From the NCBI GenBank assembly GCA_036396795.1, contig DASWKF010000032.1:14549-78548 (forward strand): DNA of 64,000 bases, in the 5' to 3' direction. The stretch is from JAHEEM01 sp036396795 (GTDB lineage Bacteria; Pseudomonadota; Gammaproteobacteria; Steroidobacterales; Rariloculaceae). Positions within the stretch are counted from its first letter, which is position 1, and each line of letters begins with the position of its first letter. Under the pieces are notes generated by a model. That model worked only from the letters and a program-made list of their open reading frames with translations, was not told the origin of the DNA and ran no database searches. Of the stretch, positions 9,627 through 18,522 are shown piece by piece. Made by a program: the position numbers and the translations under genes.

Positions 9627-11147
9627 ATGACAAGCGGCCAGCCTGGCGAACGAGCAACGACGGACTGGATCAAGATCGCCTGCTGGCTCGTCATCGGCGC
9701 GTACGCGATCTCCAGCGCGGCCCGCCTCCTCCAAGGCGAGACGCTGTCCCAAATCGTCAACCTGGCGGACCTCTCGCTGCCGACCATGGCTTTTGCGGGC
9801 AGCATCCTGGTGCTGATCTTCCGCTCGCCGCGCGTTTTGAAGTCGGCGACCATGATAGAAGCCAACGAAGCGCGAACGGTCGGGCTCTCGTTCCTGGTCG
9901 TATTCGTACTGATGGCCGCGTACTACATCCTGAGGCCCGTTCGCGATGCGATGGCGAGCGATTGGAGCAATACCGAGATCAGCGTGCTGTGGAATCTCCA
10001 GCTCGTCTTGAGCACCGCCGTGGTCGCCCTCTACGGTCTGGCCTGCTCACGGATTCGATTCAAGCTACTGGTTCCGGCGGTCTATGTCTTCTTCGCCGTG
10101 ACCTTCGTCGGTTTCTATCTCGCGGCCCAGTCCGTAACCGACAGAGTGCTGCTCGATAAGGGGTTCTATCTTTGGGTCAGTCTGTTCAGCCTTTTCCATC
10201 TCTCGGTCTTTTGGAGCTTCATGGCGGATCTGTTCAGCAAGGAACAATCGCGCCGTGTGTTCGCGTTCATCGCCGCCGGTGCCAGCGCCGGCGCGGCCGC
10301 GGGCCCACTGTTTGCCAGCCTGATCGTCACCGATATCGGCACCGACAATCTGATGCTGGTTGCATCGGTCGCATTGCTGGTTCCGATCCCCATCCTCTTC
10401 TATCTGCAGCGCCTCAAGATCGTCGACTTGCGCAACGAAGACGTGCACGCCGACTTGAGCGCGGCGAAGATCGGCGGCAATCCGCTGGCCGGCTTCAAGA
10501 CATTTTTTACCAATCCCTACCTGCTCGCGATAGGCGCGTTCTTCCTGCTGTTCACGACGATCAGCTCGTTCGTCTACTTCGAGCAGACAAACCTGCTGCG
10601 CGACTTCACGCGCGAGGAAAGGACGGTGATTCTTTCCGGTCTCGCGGCGGTCGTGAACATTCTGACCTTCGGTCTCGGCATGTTTGCCACGAGCCGCCTG
10701 GTCACCAAGCTCGGAATGCCGATCACGCTTGCCCTGGTTCCCGTGTTCATCTGCGTAGGGCTCTTGATTCTCGCCTTCGCGCCGATATTGACCGTGTTGC
10801 TCGCGTTGCAGGTCGCGCGCCAGGGCGGTAACTACGGCATTACCCGCCCGGCCCGAGAAATGCTGTTCACCAACGTCGACCGGGAAACGCGCTTCAAGGC
10901 GAAGCCGGTCATCGACGTGGCCGTGTACCGCGGCGGCGACGCTGCGAGCAGCATCGCCTTCGCGGCCCTCACCGACGGCCTCGGCTTGGGAATGGCCGCG
11001 ATGGCCGCGATCGGCGCCGGTATTGCCGCCGTCTGGGCCGCTTTCGCGGTTTACCTGGGGCGGGCATTCAACCGGGAGACCGGTAAAACCCCCTCGGCAA
11101 AGGTCGAGCGCACGGCTGTCGGCAAGCGGCAGCAGGCCACCACTTAG
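9627..11147 (+). CDS. Npt-like (ADP/ATP-translocase-related) membrane carrier
   Basis: 506 aa with about 12 hydrophobic helices and no signal peptide. The segment MAAYYILRPVRDAMASDW (about 98-115) is the hallmark of the Npt1/Npt2 nucleotide-transporter-like branch of the major facilitator superfamily. ITRPAREMLFTNVDRETRFK (about 411-430) and an IDVAVYRGGDA segment also fit. In obligate intracellular bacteria, relatives exchange ATP for ADP. Homologues in free-living proteobacteria are common but not proven to move nucleotides. It stands alone between pgl and a convergent phosphate transporter. Substrate unassigned. Confidence 0.65.
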   Translation: MTSGQPGERATTDWIKIACWLVIGAYAISSAARLLQGETLSQIVNLADLSLPTMAFAGSILVLIFRSPRVLKSATMIEANEARTVGLSFLVVFVLMAAYYILRPVRDAMASDWSNTEISVLWNLQLVLSTAVVALYGLACSRIRFKLLVPAVYVFFAVTFVGFYLAAQSVTDRVLLDKGFYLWVSLFSLFHLSVFWSFMADLFSKEQSRRVFAFIAAGASAGAAAGPLFASLIVTDIGTDNLMLVASVALLVPIPILFYLQRLKIVDLRNEDVHADLSAAKIGGNPLAGFKTFFTNPYLLAIGAFFLLFTTISSFVYFEQTNLLRDFTREERTVILSGLAAVVNILTFGLGMFATSRLVTKLGMPITLALVPVFICVGLLILAFAPILTVLLALQVARQGGNYGITRPAREMLFTNVDRETRFKAKPVIDVAVYRGGDAASSIAFAALTDGLGLGMAAMAAIGAGIAAVWAAFAVYLGRAFNRETGKTPSAKVERTAVGKRQQATT

Positions 11148-11193
11148 ATTCGCCACGAGGCTTCGCGCCGCGGGCCGGCCCCGGGACGGGGGC

Positions 11194-12870
11194 TCAACCT
11201 GCTCCGGGCAGCATGCGCACGATCTCCGCTTGTGACGGCTCCAGGTGGAAGTCTCTGAGCGCCATGAGCAGCGACAAGTTCGAGTTCAAGGTCTCGCGGT
11301 TGACGTTCAGCAACGAGGAGATATCGGTCTCGCCGATCCGGCCCTGGCGGATGCTCGCGTAGATCTCGCCGTGCATCTGGTCGTGACGCCGATGCACTTC
11401 CTGTATCGCCTCGACCAGCTCCTCGACGTCGACGCTTTTTTGACCGGCTTTCCGCAGGCGGTACAAATCGTCGTAGTAGGCCGTCATGACGCTGCGAAAG
11501 TGGTCGATGTATCTCTGCACCGGATCGCTGACGGAGCTGGAGAATTCGTCGAGATTGTGCCTGATGTCCTTCAGCAATTTGCTCGAGTGAACGGCCTCGC
11601 GAATCGCGCTGAGCAGCTGTGTGAGCCTTACCGATTCCTCGTCCTTGAGGGGTTGCGATTGCAGTCGCGTGGCGAACGCGATGATTTCACCTTCCAAGCG
11701 CTTCGTCGCCGAGTACATGTCGTCGAAAGCTCTCTGCCGCGGCTGTGGATCGGCTTCCTCGGCAGCCACGGGCGGCTGTCCCGGCGGGATCGGCAGCGGC
11801 GGATGGAAAACCGTCATGTTTTGAAGAATCACGCGCCGGATCAGTCTCGCGGTCTCGCGCTCGATCGCCGGAAGCGCCGCCTCGCTGAGAGGCGGGCCGA
11901 TCCCGCTGAGATAGCGCGCCTCCGACGGAGTCTTGGAGACGAAGAGGGACTGCAGCAGATTCGCGAACGGCGTGATGCCCGGAAGAAAAATGACGACGCC
12001 GATCAGGTTGAACAGGCTGTGAAACGCCACCAGCGCATACAGCGGGTCGCTGATCCCCAGCGCAGCCACGGCCGTCAGCAACGGGAGCAGCGCGACGAAC
12101 GCGATCGTATCCGTGCCGAGATTGAAGAGGAAATGCGCCATCGCGACGCGTTTTTTTGCCGGGACGCCTTGCACGGCTCCGATCAGCACCGTGGTCGTCG
12201 TGCCGAGATCTGCTCCGACCGCGATTGCGGCGGCGCTGCGCAAGTCTATAGTGCCGGCGCTGAGCGCCGCCAAGGTAATCATCATCGTCGCGGAGCTCGA
12301 GCGGATCAGGGCCGCGAACCCCGCGCCGAACAGCAGATACTGCCAGGCAGCGAGACCGCCGAGACGCGAGACGTCGAAGGCATCGCCGAGCGAGGCGACG
12401 CTGTCTTTCATGAATTGCATTCCGAGCAGCAGGAATCCCAGCCCGAGCAGGAAGCGGCCGATTCCCGCCACCGCCGTCTGGGATGCGACGTAGACGAGGG
12501 CACCGCAGCCTATCAGCGGCAGCGCCAGCTCGATGATCTCGAACTTGAAACCGATGGTCGCGACAATCCAGCCCGTGACGGTGGTGCCGAGATTCGAGCC
12601 GAACACGATCCCGAGCGCATTTCGCAGTGACAGCAAGCCGGCGCCGACGAAAGCCAGCACCATGAGGCCGACGACCGAGCTGCTTTGCAGCACGGCGGTC
12701 GCGATTGTTCCGCTCACGACCGAGCGCAGCGGCGTTCGCGTGTGCTCCCGCAAAAACCCGGACAGCGCCGGGCCGCCCACGGTTTTCAGGGCGGACTCCA
12801 GCTGTCGCATCGCGAACAAGAACAGACCCAGGCCGGCGAGCATTCGCCAGAAGTCGAAATTTACGAACAT
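11194..12870 (-). CDS. Na/Pi cotransporter family protein with PhoU-like tail
   Basis: 558 aa from the ATG at 12870; a TTG at 12900 is also in frame. Residues 1-310 hold the two Na_Pi_cotrans repeats: VLQSSSVVGLMVLAFVGAGL in the first and IRSSSATMMITLAALSAG in the second, each in a hydrophobic hairpin region. GSNLGTTVTGW and GADLGTTTT are the matching second signatures. The C-terminal 200 residues are helical and PhoU-like. It resembles NptA/YjbB-type sodium-dependent phosphate carriers in the inner membrane. The second repeat has RSSS in place of QSSS. It converges on the Npt-like carrier gene. Confidence 0.9.
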   Translation of the reverse strand: MFVNFDFWRMLAGLGLFLFAMRQLESALKTVGGPALSGFLREHTRTPLRSVVSGTIATAVLQSSSVVGLMVLAFVGAGLLSLRNALGIVFGSNLGTTVTGWIVATIGFKFEIIELALPLIGCGALVYVASQTAVAGIGRFLLGLGFLLLGMQFMKDSVASLGDAFDVSRLGGLAAWQYLLFGAGFAALIRSSSATMMITLAALSAGTIDLRSAAAIAVGADLGTTTTVLIGAVQGVPAKKRVAMAHFLFNLGTDTIAFVALLPLLTAVAALGISDPLYALVAFHSLFNLIGVVIFLPGITPFANLLQSLFVSKTPSEARYLSGIGPPLSEAALPAIERETARLIRRVILQNMTVFHPPLPIPPGQPPVAAEEADPQPRQRAFDDMYSATKRLEGEIIAFATRLQSQPLKDEESVRLTQLLSAIREAVHSSKLLKDIRHNLDEFSSSVSDPVQRYIDHFRSVMTAYYDDLYRLRKAGQKSVDVEELVEAIQEVHRRHDQMHGEIYASIRQGRIGETDISSLLNVNRETLNSNLSLLMALRDFHLEPSQAEIVRMLPGAG

Positions 12871-13311
12871 CGGCCGCCCCGGGGCTCCTCCGAAGATCAA
12901 GGGGCCGACTTTGCCAGATCCATCCGCGCCCCGGTATCAGCGCTTTCCGCTGCGGCCGCCTGCAGCCCGGCGCAGCCGGTGCCCATCGGAGCTTTAGGCG
13001 CAGGCGGACACGCGCTTCAGCGTCGGTTTTCTTGACAAGCGGCTTGGTCCGAGCCCAGGGGGATAACTCACAACCCCTTATTATTACTGTACTTTCTGTT
13101 TCAGGTACGCCTTTTGCAAAGGTTTCATCAGGAGAACTGCGCGTGCGCCGGCAGCCCGCGCGGGACAGGAAGGCCCATGAGCATGACACGCATCAACACT
13201 CCAAGGCTCACCGAGCGCAGCGATCTGGGCTGCTGGCATCCCCGCAGCGACGAGGGTGCAGCGGCCGTGCGAGCGCAGCGGCGGCATGAGACGGGTAGAC
13301 GCGAGACGCGC
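12871..13311. other. 441-bp stretch without a convincing gene
   Basis: This lies between the start of the phosphate transporter gene and the end of the dehydrogenase-cytochrome gene. It has an AT-rich patch at about 13065-13110 that may hold a promoter, and TTGACA at 13032-13037 without a matching -10 at normal spacing. Small open frames exist on both strands (for example an ATG at 13177 with AGGAAGG upstream), but they overlap the neighbouring coding sequence and have no recognisable family. I see nothing else here. Confidence 0.4.
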
Positions 13312-15525
13312 TCAGCAACCGCTCAGCGCCTCGATCCAAGAACGGATCAGGTCGACGCCCAGTTGATCTACGCTGTTCGTGGCGAGCGGTGGCATCTGGG
13401 CTGCGTCGCCGCGGCGGCTCATACGCTCAAGTAGTACCGAGCGATCGGGCTCTCCCGGCGCGACGATCAAAGCGTTCGCGATCCCTAAGTTGCCGCTCTG
13501 AGGCGCGGCGCCGCAGCTGCCGGTCGCGCTCAAGTCCGTCTGAAAGCGAAGATCCATCGACGAGGGCGTCGGGCCGTTCGGCCGGTGACATTGAGCGCAG
13601 TTGGTGTGCAGATAAGCGCGCGCGCGTTCCTCGATCGTGCCTTGCATGCCGGTCGGATCGGCCAAGGTCGGATGCACGCTCGGGTCACCGAGCGGGCTCG
13701 TAAAAAGCGCGATCGCGTCGAGCGTCTCGAGCTGATTCGCCGCCCTTCCCGTGCTCGGGTAACTGAGGCTCGTATTGAGCTGCGCGAGCTCCAGCCCGAG
13801 GCTCGATCCGGCGGCGGCAGTGTGGCAGCTCAAGCATTGATTGTCGTCCGGAAACGCCCAGTCCTGTCCGCCGATATCGGCCGTCTTGCCGCCGATGACC
13901 AGTGCCGCGTCGCTCTGTTGCGCGTTCCACTCGTAGGAGTAGCCGGCCCAGCCGCCGTCGGGATGCCGCATGAAGAGCCGTGTTTCGATCAGCTCGCCGT
14001 CGAGGCGGAAGTGCTTCGCCAGCACGCTGCCGGGCGGAAACTGGAAATCGCCGTCGGCGGCCACGTTGATCGTCGTGCCGTCGGGTATCGCGAGCCAACG
14101 TTGCTTGTCGGCGCCGTCGGACCAAAACGGCGCGGCAACCGCGTAGGGAATCAAGCCGCTCGCAGGCTCGCTCGGATCCTGCGAGTCGAAGCAGCCGGTG
14201 GCCGAGAGCAGGTCTGCTACCGGTTCGGGATCGATGCCCGGGCCCCCGGCATCGACTAAAGCGTGGATGCCGCCGGCGATATCGACGACGTAGAGCTCGC
14301 CGTCGAGGTCCTCGGCAAAGGAGGCTATCGACAAGGTCGTGTCGAGCAGCTCCTCGGCCGTGTATCCTCCGCCGCCGTCCTCGACGAGACGCCAGATGCG
14401 CCCCGAGCCGTGGTCGCCGAAAACGTAATCCCCCGCGAGCGCGGGAATTGCCGTGCCGCGGTACACGAACCCGCCGGTGACCGAAGTTCCGAGACTGCGC
14501 CCATAGGCGTGCACGGGATCGACGAGACCGCCGGCCGTCGCGCAGCTCGGCGCGGGGCTCGAGAAGTTGCTGAACCCTTCGCGGCAATCCCAGCCGTAGT
14601 TCCGGCCGACCTCGATGCGATCGATCTCCTCAAAGGCACCCTGACCGACGTCGCCGGCCCAAAGCACGCCGCTATCGCGATCGAAGCTCCAGCGCCACGG
14701 ATTCCGCAAGCCCCAGGCGAAAATCTCCGGGCAAGCGCTCGCGCTCGAATGGTTTGCCGGGCAATTCGCGTTGCCTGCGAACGGGTTGCCGGCAGGGATC
14801 GCGTAAGGCGTGCCGCCGTCGACGTCGAGCCGGAGCATCGCACCGAGCAAGTTGGTCGTATCCTGAGCTCGGCTGTTGGGATCGCCGCCCGAGCCGCCGT
14901 CGCCGAAGCCTGCGTAGAGGAAGCCGTCGGGGCCGAAAGCGATATGCCCACCGTTGTGATTGGCGAAATCCTGATTGACGTTGATCACGTCGTCGCGGCT
15001 GCCGGGATCGAGCGTCAGGCCGCCGTCGATGCTCGTAAAGCGCGCGACGACCGAGATCATCGGATTGGAGCTCTCGGTCCACGAGAGATAGACCTCGCCG
15101 TTGCTTGCGAAATCCGCATCGAAGGCCATGCCGAGGAGACCGCCCTCGGAGTCCGAATTGACGTCGAAGCTCAGCGATAGATCGATGAAATCGGTGTCGA
15201 ACGCCGCGACGTTCGGATCGTTGGCGAAGACGCGTACCCGGCCGGGCTTCTCGAGCACGAACCAGCGGCTGTCGTCTCCGGGCGCCTGCAGGAGTCCCAG
15301 CGGCTGATTGAAACCCAATGAGTCGAAGATAGGCTCGAGCGCGATTTGGGCGCCGGGGCCCGAGAGCCGCTCCGGCGCCACGCAAGTCAGGTTCTGCGGG
15401 CGGCTGTCGAGCCCGGCGGACGGCGGCGGCATGCCCGCGCCGTCGCCGCCGCGCGAAGACCCGCCGCCGCACCCCGCGACGGCTGCGACCGCGCTCAGAA
15501 CGGCAAACACGGGGAATCGTTCCAT
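13312..15525 (-). CDS. lipoprotein fusing a PQQ-type sugar dehydrogenase to a diheme cytochrome c
   Basis: 737 aa. The N-terminus has a lipoprotein signal (VAAVAGC at about 13-19). Residues 45-420 match the glucose/sorbosone dehydrogenase beta-propeller: HNGGHIAFGPDGFLYAGFGD, AWGLRNPWRWSFD, VGRNYGWDCREG. The C-terminal part (about 440-737) resembles SO2930-type diheme cytochrome proteins (GLIPYAVAAPFWSDGADKQR). It has two heme sites, CLSCH at 564-568 and CAQCH at 643-647. It probably oxidises a sugar or alcohol in the periplasm and passes electrons on through its own hemes. Substrate and PQQ use are inferred. Confidence 0.85.
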   Translation of the reverse strand: MERFPVFAVLSAVAAVAGCGGGSSRGGDGAGMPPPSAGLDSRPQNLTCVAPERLSGPGAQIALEPIFDSLGFNQPLGLLQAPGDDSRWFVLEKPGRVRVFANDPNVAAFDTDFIDLSLSFDVNSDSEGGLLGMAFDADFASNGEVYLSWTESSNPMISVVARFTSIDGGLTLDPGSRDDVINVNQDFANHNGGHIAFGPDGFLYAGFGDGGSGGDPNSRAQDTTNLLGAMLRLDVDGGTPYAIPAGNPFAGNANCPANHSSASACPEIFAWGLRNPWRWSFDRDSGVLWAGDVGQGAFEEIDRIEVGRNYGWDCREGFSNFSSPAPSCATAGGLVDPVHAYGRSLGTSVTGGFVYRGTAIPALAGDYVFGDHGSGRIWRLVEDGGGGYTAEELLDTTLSIASFAEDLDGELYVVDIAGGIHALVDAGGPGIDPEPVADLLSATGCFDSQDPSEPASGLIPYAVAAPFWSDGADKQRWLAIPDGTTINVAADGDFQFPPGSVLAKHFRLDGELIETRLFMRHPDGGWAGYSYEWNAQQSDAALVIGGKTADIGGQDWAFPDDNQCLSCHTAAAGSSLGLELAQLNTSLSYPSTGRAANQLETLDAIALFTSPLGDPSVHPTLADPTGMQGTIEERARAYLHTNCAQCHRPNGPTPSSMDLRFQTDLSATGSCGAAPQSGNLGIANALIVAPGEPDRSVLLERMSRRGDAAQMPPLATNSVDQLGVDLIRSWIEALSGC

Positions 15526-15689
15526 CAGTTCCGCATGCCTCGAAACCGCAGCTTCAACTGTAGCAGCTCTGAATCACAACACGCAGCCGCGCCGGCGCGC
15601 GACCTGTCTGCGACCTGCGACACCCGCTCATTGGATTCCGCCTATACTTCCGGCGTCTTCCGACAAGCGTTTGTCGATGCAGCCAGCGG

Positions 15690-16454
15690 ATGCCGAGATC
15701 GTTCTCACAGAACCTGCCCATGCGTGCTAGCGGCCTTCGGCGCCGGATTAAGTCCAGCCCCTGGTACTGGCCAGTCAAGCTGTTTCTGAAGCGAATCAGC
15801 GGCCGGGAGCTATGGCTCCGGCGGCAGATCCACCTGCCGACACGAGGCGAGACCGACTGGCGATACGATCCGAGCCGGCTCGATCGCGCCTCCGTGGTCT
15901 ACTCTTTCGGGGTCGGCGACGACGTCGCGTTCGAGACGGCGCTCATCGAAGATCACGGCTTGACCGTGCATGCCTTCGATCCGACGCCGCACGCGCGCGA
16001 ATGGATCGAAGACCAGCAATTCTCGTCACGGCTCGCGTTTCATCCCTGGGCGGTTTCCGGGCGAGACGGCCGGCTCAAGATCTACCCCCGAGTGAATGCC
16101 AAAGGACGGCGATCGAGAACGATGTGGACATCGGACCCGGCTCAAGCCGGCGAGCAGCTCGGAATCGAGGTGCCTGCCTACAGCATAGCGTCGCTGATGA
16201 AAATGCTCGGCCACTCGACGATCGACTTGGTGAAAATGGACATCGAGGGCGCCGAGTACGAGAGCCTGGATGCGATGCTGGCTGACCGCATACTGCCGAG
16301 ACAGCTGCTGGTCGAGTTTCACCATCGGTTTCCGGGCATCGGCAAGCACAGGACGCGAGCATCCATCGAGCGCCTCCAGGCGGCGGGATACAGGATCTTC
16401 TCGATCTCGCCCACCGGCCGGGAAATCGGCTTCATTTCTCCGACGGCCCGATGA
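15690..16454 (+). CDS. FkbM-family methyltransferase
   Basis: Up to 254 aa; an ATG at 15720 would give 244, and neither has a clear ribosome site. The motif VVYSFGVGDDVAFETALIED matches the SAM-binding start of FkbM-type methyltransferases. IDLVKMDIEGAEYESLDAML and RQLLVEFHHRF match the family's later blocks. Such enzymes O-methylate sugars or small molecules, often in surface glycan clusters. The stop overlaps the start of the next glycosyltransferase gene by four bases (ATGA), so the two are co-translated. The acceptor is unknown. Confidence 0.85.
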   Translation: MPRSFSQNLPMRASGLRRRIKSSPWYWPVKLFLKRISGRELWLRRQIHLPTRGETDWRYDPSRLDRASVVYSFGVGDDVAFETALIEDHGLTVHAFDPTPHAREWIEDQQFSSRLAFHPWAVSGRDGRLKIYPRVNAKGRRSRTMWTSDPAQAGEQLGIEVPAYSIASLMKMLGHSTIDLVKMDIEGAEYESLDAMLADRILPRQLLVEFHHRFPGIGKHRTRASIERLQAAGYRIFSISPTGREIGFISPTAR

Positions 16455-17527
16455 AGCTGTTGTTCGTCACGCTCTACATCGATCACGTGCTGCTGTTCCT
16501 GCTGCGCGCGCTTGCGCAGCAGGTGTCGCTCCGCGTCGTCCATGACTTCGACAACGACTGGAGTTTGCAGCTGGCGGAGTTCGGCGTCTCGACGCACCGC
16601 GTGATCTGCAAGTCCAGGTTCGATAGACGGTTCAAAGCAGAGCTCGAGCAACTGCAACGTGAGCAGCCTTGTGATCTCGTGCAATGCTTCCACGGCAATT
16701 CTCAGCTCGCGAACGTGATTCATTGGGCCGGTCGCGAGCTCCCTATCGTCGGCTACCGCGGCCGCATCGGCCACTTGAAGTTGCGGGAGAGCCCGGTGGC
16801 GTACTGGAGCGTGCGCAACCCGCAACTCTCGGCCGTCGTCGCCAACAGCAGCGCCGTGGCTGCCTACCTCGAGAACTTCCGCGTGCTGAAACCGAGGAAC
16901 GTTCAGGTCATTCCAACCGGCGTCGACCTCGAGTGGATCCAAAGCCGGGCCCAGGCGGCTTTCGGCCTCAGATCGCGCTTGGGGTTACCGGCGGACAGTT
17001 TCGTCGCCTTGAGCATGGGCTCGCTGCGGCCGGTCAAGAATTTCGAGCTCATCGTCGAGGCTGCCAAGCAGCTCGCGCCCAAAGACGTGCATTTCGTCAA
17101 TCTCGGTGACTCGCGTGGATGGGCCGAGAAGACGCGAGGGATCGCCAATCTGCATTTCCTGGAATTCGAGCCCAACCCCTTTCCCGCCATCGGCGAGGCG
17201 GACGTTTTCGTTTCGACGAGTCACGGCGAAGCTTTCGGCCGGGCCAACATCGAGGCGATGGCCTGCGGAAAGCCGGTGGTCGGCCCCAAGGCCGGCGGCG
17301 CCTTGGATCAGATCGAGCACGATGTGAGCGGCAGATTCTTCCAGCCGAACGATGCCTCGGATTTCGCCGGCCAGGTTCTCTGGTATCGCCAAAACCCGGA
17401 GCGCGCGACTTTGCACGGCGCGCAGGCGAAGCAACGGGTCGAGCGCCGCTTCTCCACAGCCGCGATGGCCGAAAGCTATCTGTCGCTCTATCGAAAGGTT
17501 CTCGCCGAGAGATCGGCCGAGCGATGA
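16451..17527 (+). CDS. GT4-type glycosyltransferase
   Basis: 358 aa. It has the two-domain GT-B pattern: VVANSSAVAAYLENF before VQVIPTGVDLEWI marks the domain junction. SMGSLRPVKNFELIVEAA, FVSTSHGEAFGRANIEAMAC (the nucleotide-sugar EX7E block) and GKPVVGPKAGGALDQI are typical of family GT4. It transfers a sugar from a nucleotide-sugar, probably in surface glycan synthesis at the inner face of the membrane. Its ATG overlaps the FkbM gene stop. The donor and acceptor cannot be told. Confidence 0.88.
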   Translation: MKLLFVTLYIDHVLLFLLRALAQQVSLRVVHDFDNDWSLQLAEFGVSTHRVICKSRFDRRFKAELEQLQREQPCDLVQCFHGNSQLANVIHWAGRELPIVGYRGRIGHLKLRESPVAYWSVRNPQLSAVVANSSAVAAYLENFRVLKPRNVQVIPTGVDLEWIQSRAQAAFGLRSRLGLPADSFVALSMGSLRPVKNFELIVEAAKQLAPKDVHFVNLGDSRGWAEKTRGIANLHFLEFEPNPFPAIGEADVFVSTSHGEAFGRANIEAMACGKPVVGPKAGGALDQIEHDVSGRFFQPNDASDFAGQVLWYRQNPERATLHGAQAKQRVERRFSTAAMAESYLSLYRKVLAERSAER

Positions 17528-17567
17528 TTTTCGGCGAGGAGGCGCTCAGGCCAATACGCTCCTTGGG

Positions 17568-18389
17568 CTAGGCCGACGAGATCTTTTGCAGCAGCGCGCG
17601 GGCATTGCTGCCGACATGCACGTGGTTGTAGAAAAAGTTTGAGATCGGCCGTCTCGAGTAGGTCTCCCAACGCACCAGCTCGAATCCGGTCTTAGCGAGC
17701 AGGAAGTCGAAGGATCTGCGGCAGAACTCGTTTGCGTGGCCTATCGCCATGGTCTCCGGGTACTCGGGCTTGCGCAGACCCAAGTCGGTCAGCAATCGCT
17801 TCAACCGCTTGGATATGGATTCGACGTTGGGAATCTCTATGAGCAGGTGGCCGGTCGGCTTCAACAGCGAGTTGAGCTTGCGCATCGCTGCCACGCAATC
17901 GGGCAGATGCTCGAGCACGTGTCGCAGCGAGATCAGATCGAAGCGCTCGGCGTCGATCGCGCCGGGATCCACCGCAAGAAAATCGGCGACCACGACCGGA
18001 GCGCCCAGGCGCTCGCGGACGACTTTCGCCATGACGCGCGAAAGCTCCAAGCCCTTGACGTTCCAGCCGGCCCTGCGCGCGACGTACATGAGCCTGCCGT
18101 TGCCGCAACCGATGTCCAACAGCCGCCCGGGCGGCTTGACGTAGCGGCTCACGAAAGCGAACGATGCATCCTTGTCCTTGTTCCACGGATTGCGATCGTC
18201 GGTCGGGTCCTTGTCCGGCTCGTCGAAATGCTCCTGCTCGAGGCCGGTGCTGAGATCGTAGTTCACCAAAGTGCAGCGCGGACAGCGAAAGTATCGATAG
18301 CGTCCGTCGCTGCCCATCGAATGATAGAGATAGAGCTGTCGTCCTCCGCAGAGGCGGCAGGCGAAATCTGCCTTGATCAGCGTGCTCAT
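17568..18389 (-). CDS. SAM methyltransferase with N-terminal Zn ribbon
   Basis: 273 aa from the ATG at 18389; the frame also continues to 18476. Residues 10-45 hold two Cys pairs (CRLCGG and CPRC), as in the zinc-ribbon of C-methyltransferase-like and glycan-associated methyltransferases. Residues 88-190 form a class I SAM domain: RLLDIGCGNGRLMYVARRAG, ISLRHVLEHLPD, then LLKPTGHLLIEIPN. It faces the GT4 gene convergently and probably belongs to the same glycan function. The substrate is unknown. Confidence 0.85.
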   Translation of the reverse strand: MSTLIKADFACRLCGGRQLYLYHSMGSDGRYRYFRCPRCTLVNYDLSTGLEQEHFDEPDKDPTDDRNPWNKDKDASFAFVSRYVKPPGRLLDIGCGNGRLMYVARRAGWNVKGLELSRVMAKVVRERLGAPVVVADFLAVDPGAIDAERFDLISLRHVLEHLPDCVAAMRKLNSLLKPTGHLLIEIPNVESISKRLKRLLTDLGLRKPEYPETMAIGHANEFCRRSFDFLLAKTGFELVRWETYSRRPISNFFYNHVHVGSNARALLQKISSA

Positions 18390-18510
18390 GCCATATTGCG
18401 GCGAATCCCTCGTGTGATTATACGCGGCTCGACTTCCGGAGCTCCGGAGCTTCGCTGACCGCAACCCGCTCGGCATTGTGCGTGCGCCGCCTGGATGCGC
18501 AGATAGGTTC

Positions 18511-18516
18511 TAGAAT
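18511..18516 (+). promoter_or_regulatory. candidate -10 box just before trmB
   Basis: TAGAAT lies 6 bases before the trmB ATG (18523). If used, transcription would start at or very near the ATG, making the mRNA almost leaderless. No clear -35 box and no Shine-Dalgarno sequence is seen. Confidence 0.3.
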
Positions 18517-18522
18517 AGGCGA

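Noticed and set aside
13177..13434. 85-aa open frame with an acceptable ribosome site
   Set aside because: It runs antisense into the dehydrogenase-cytochrome gene by 123 bases and has no recognisable family.
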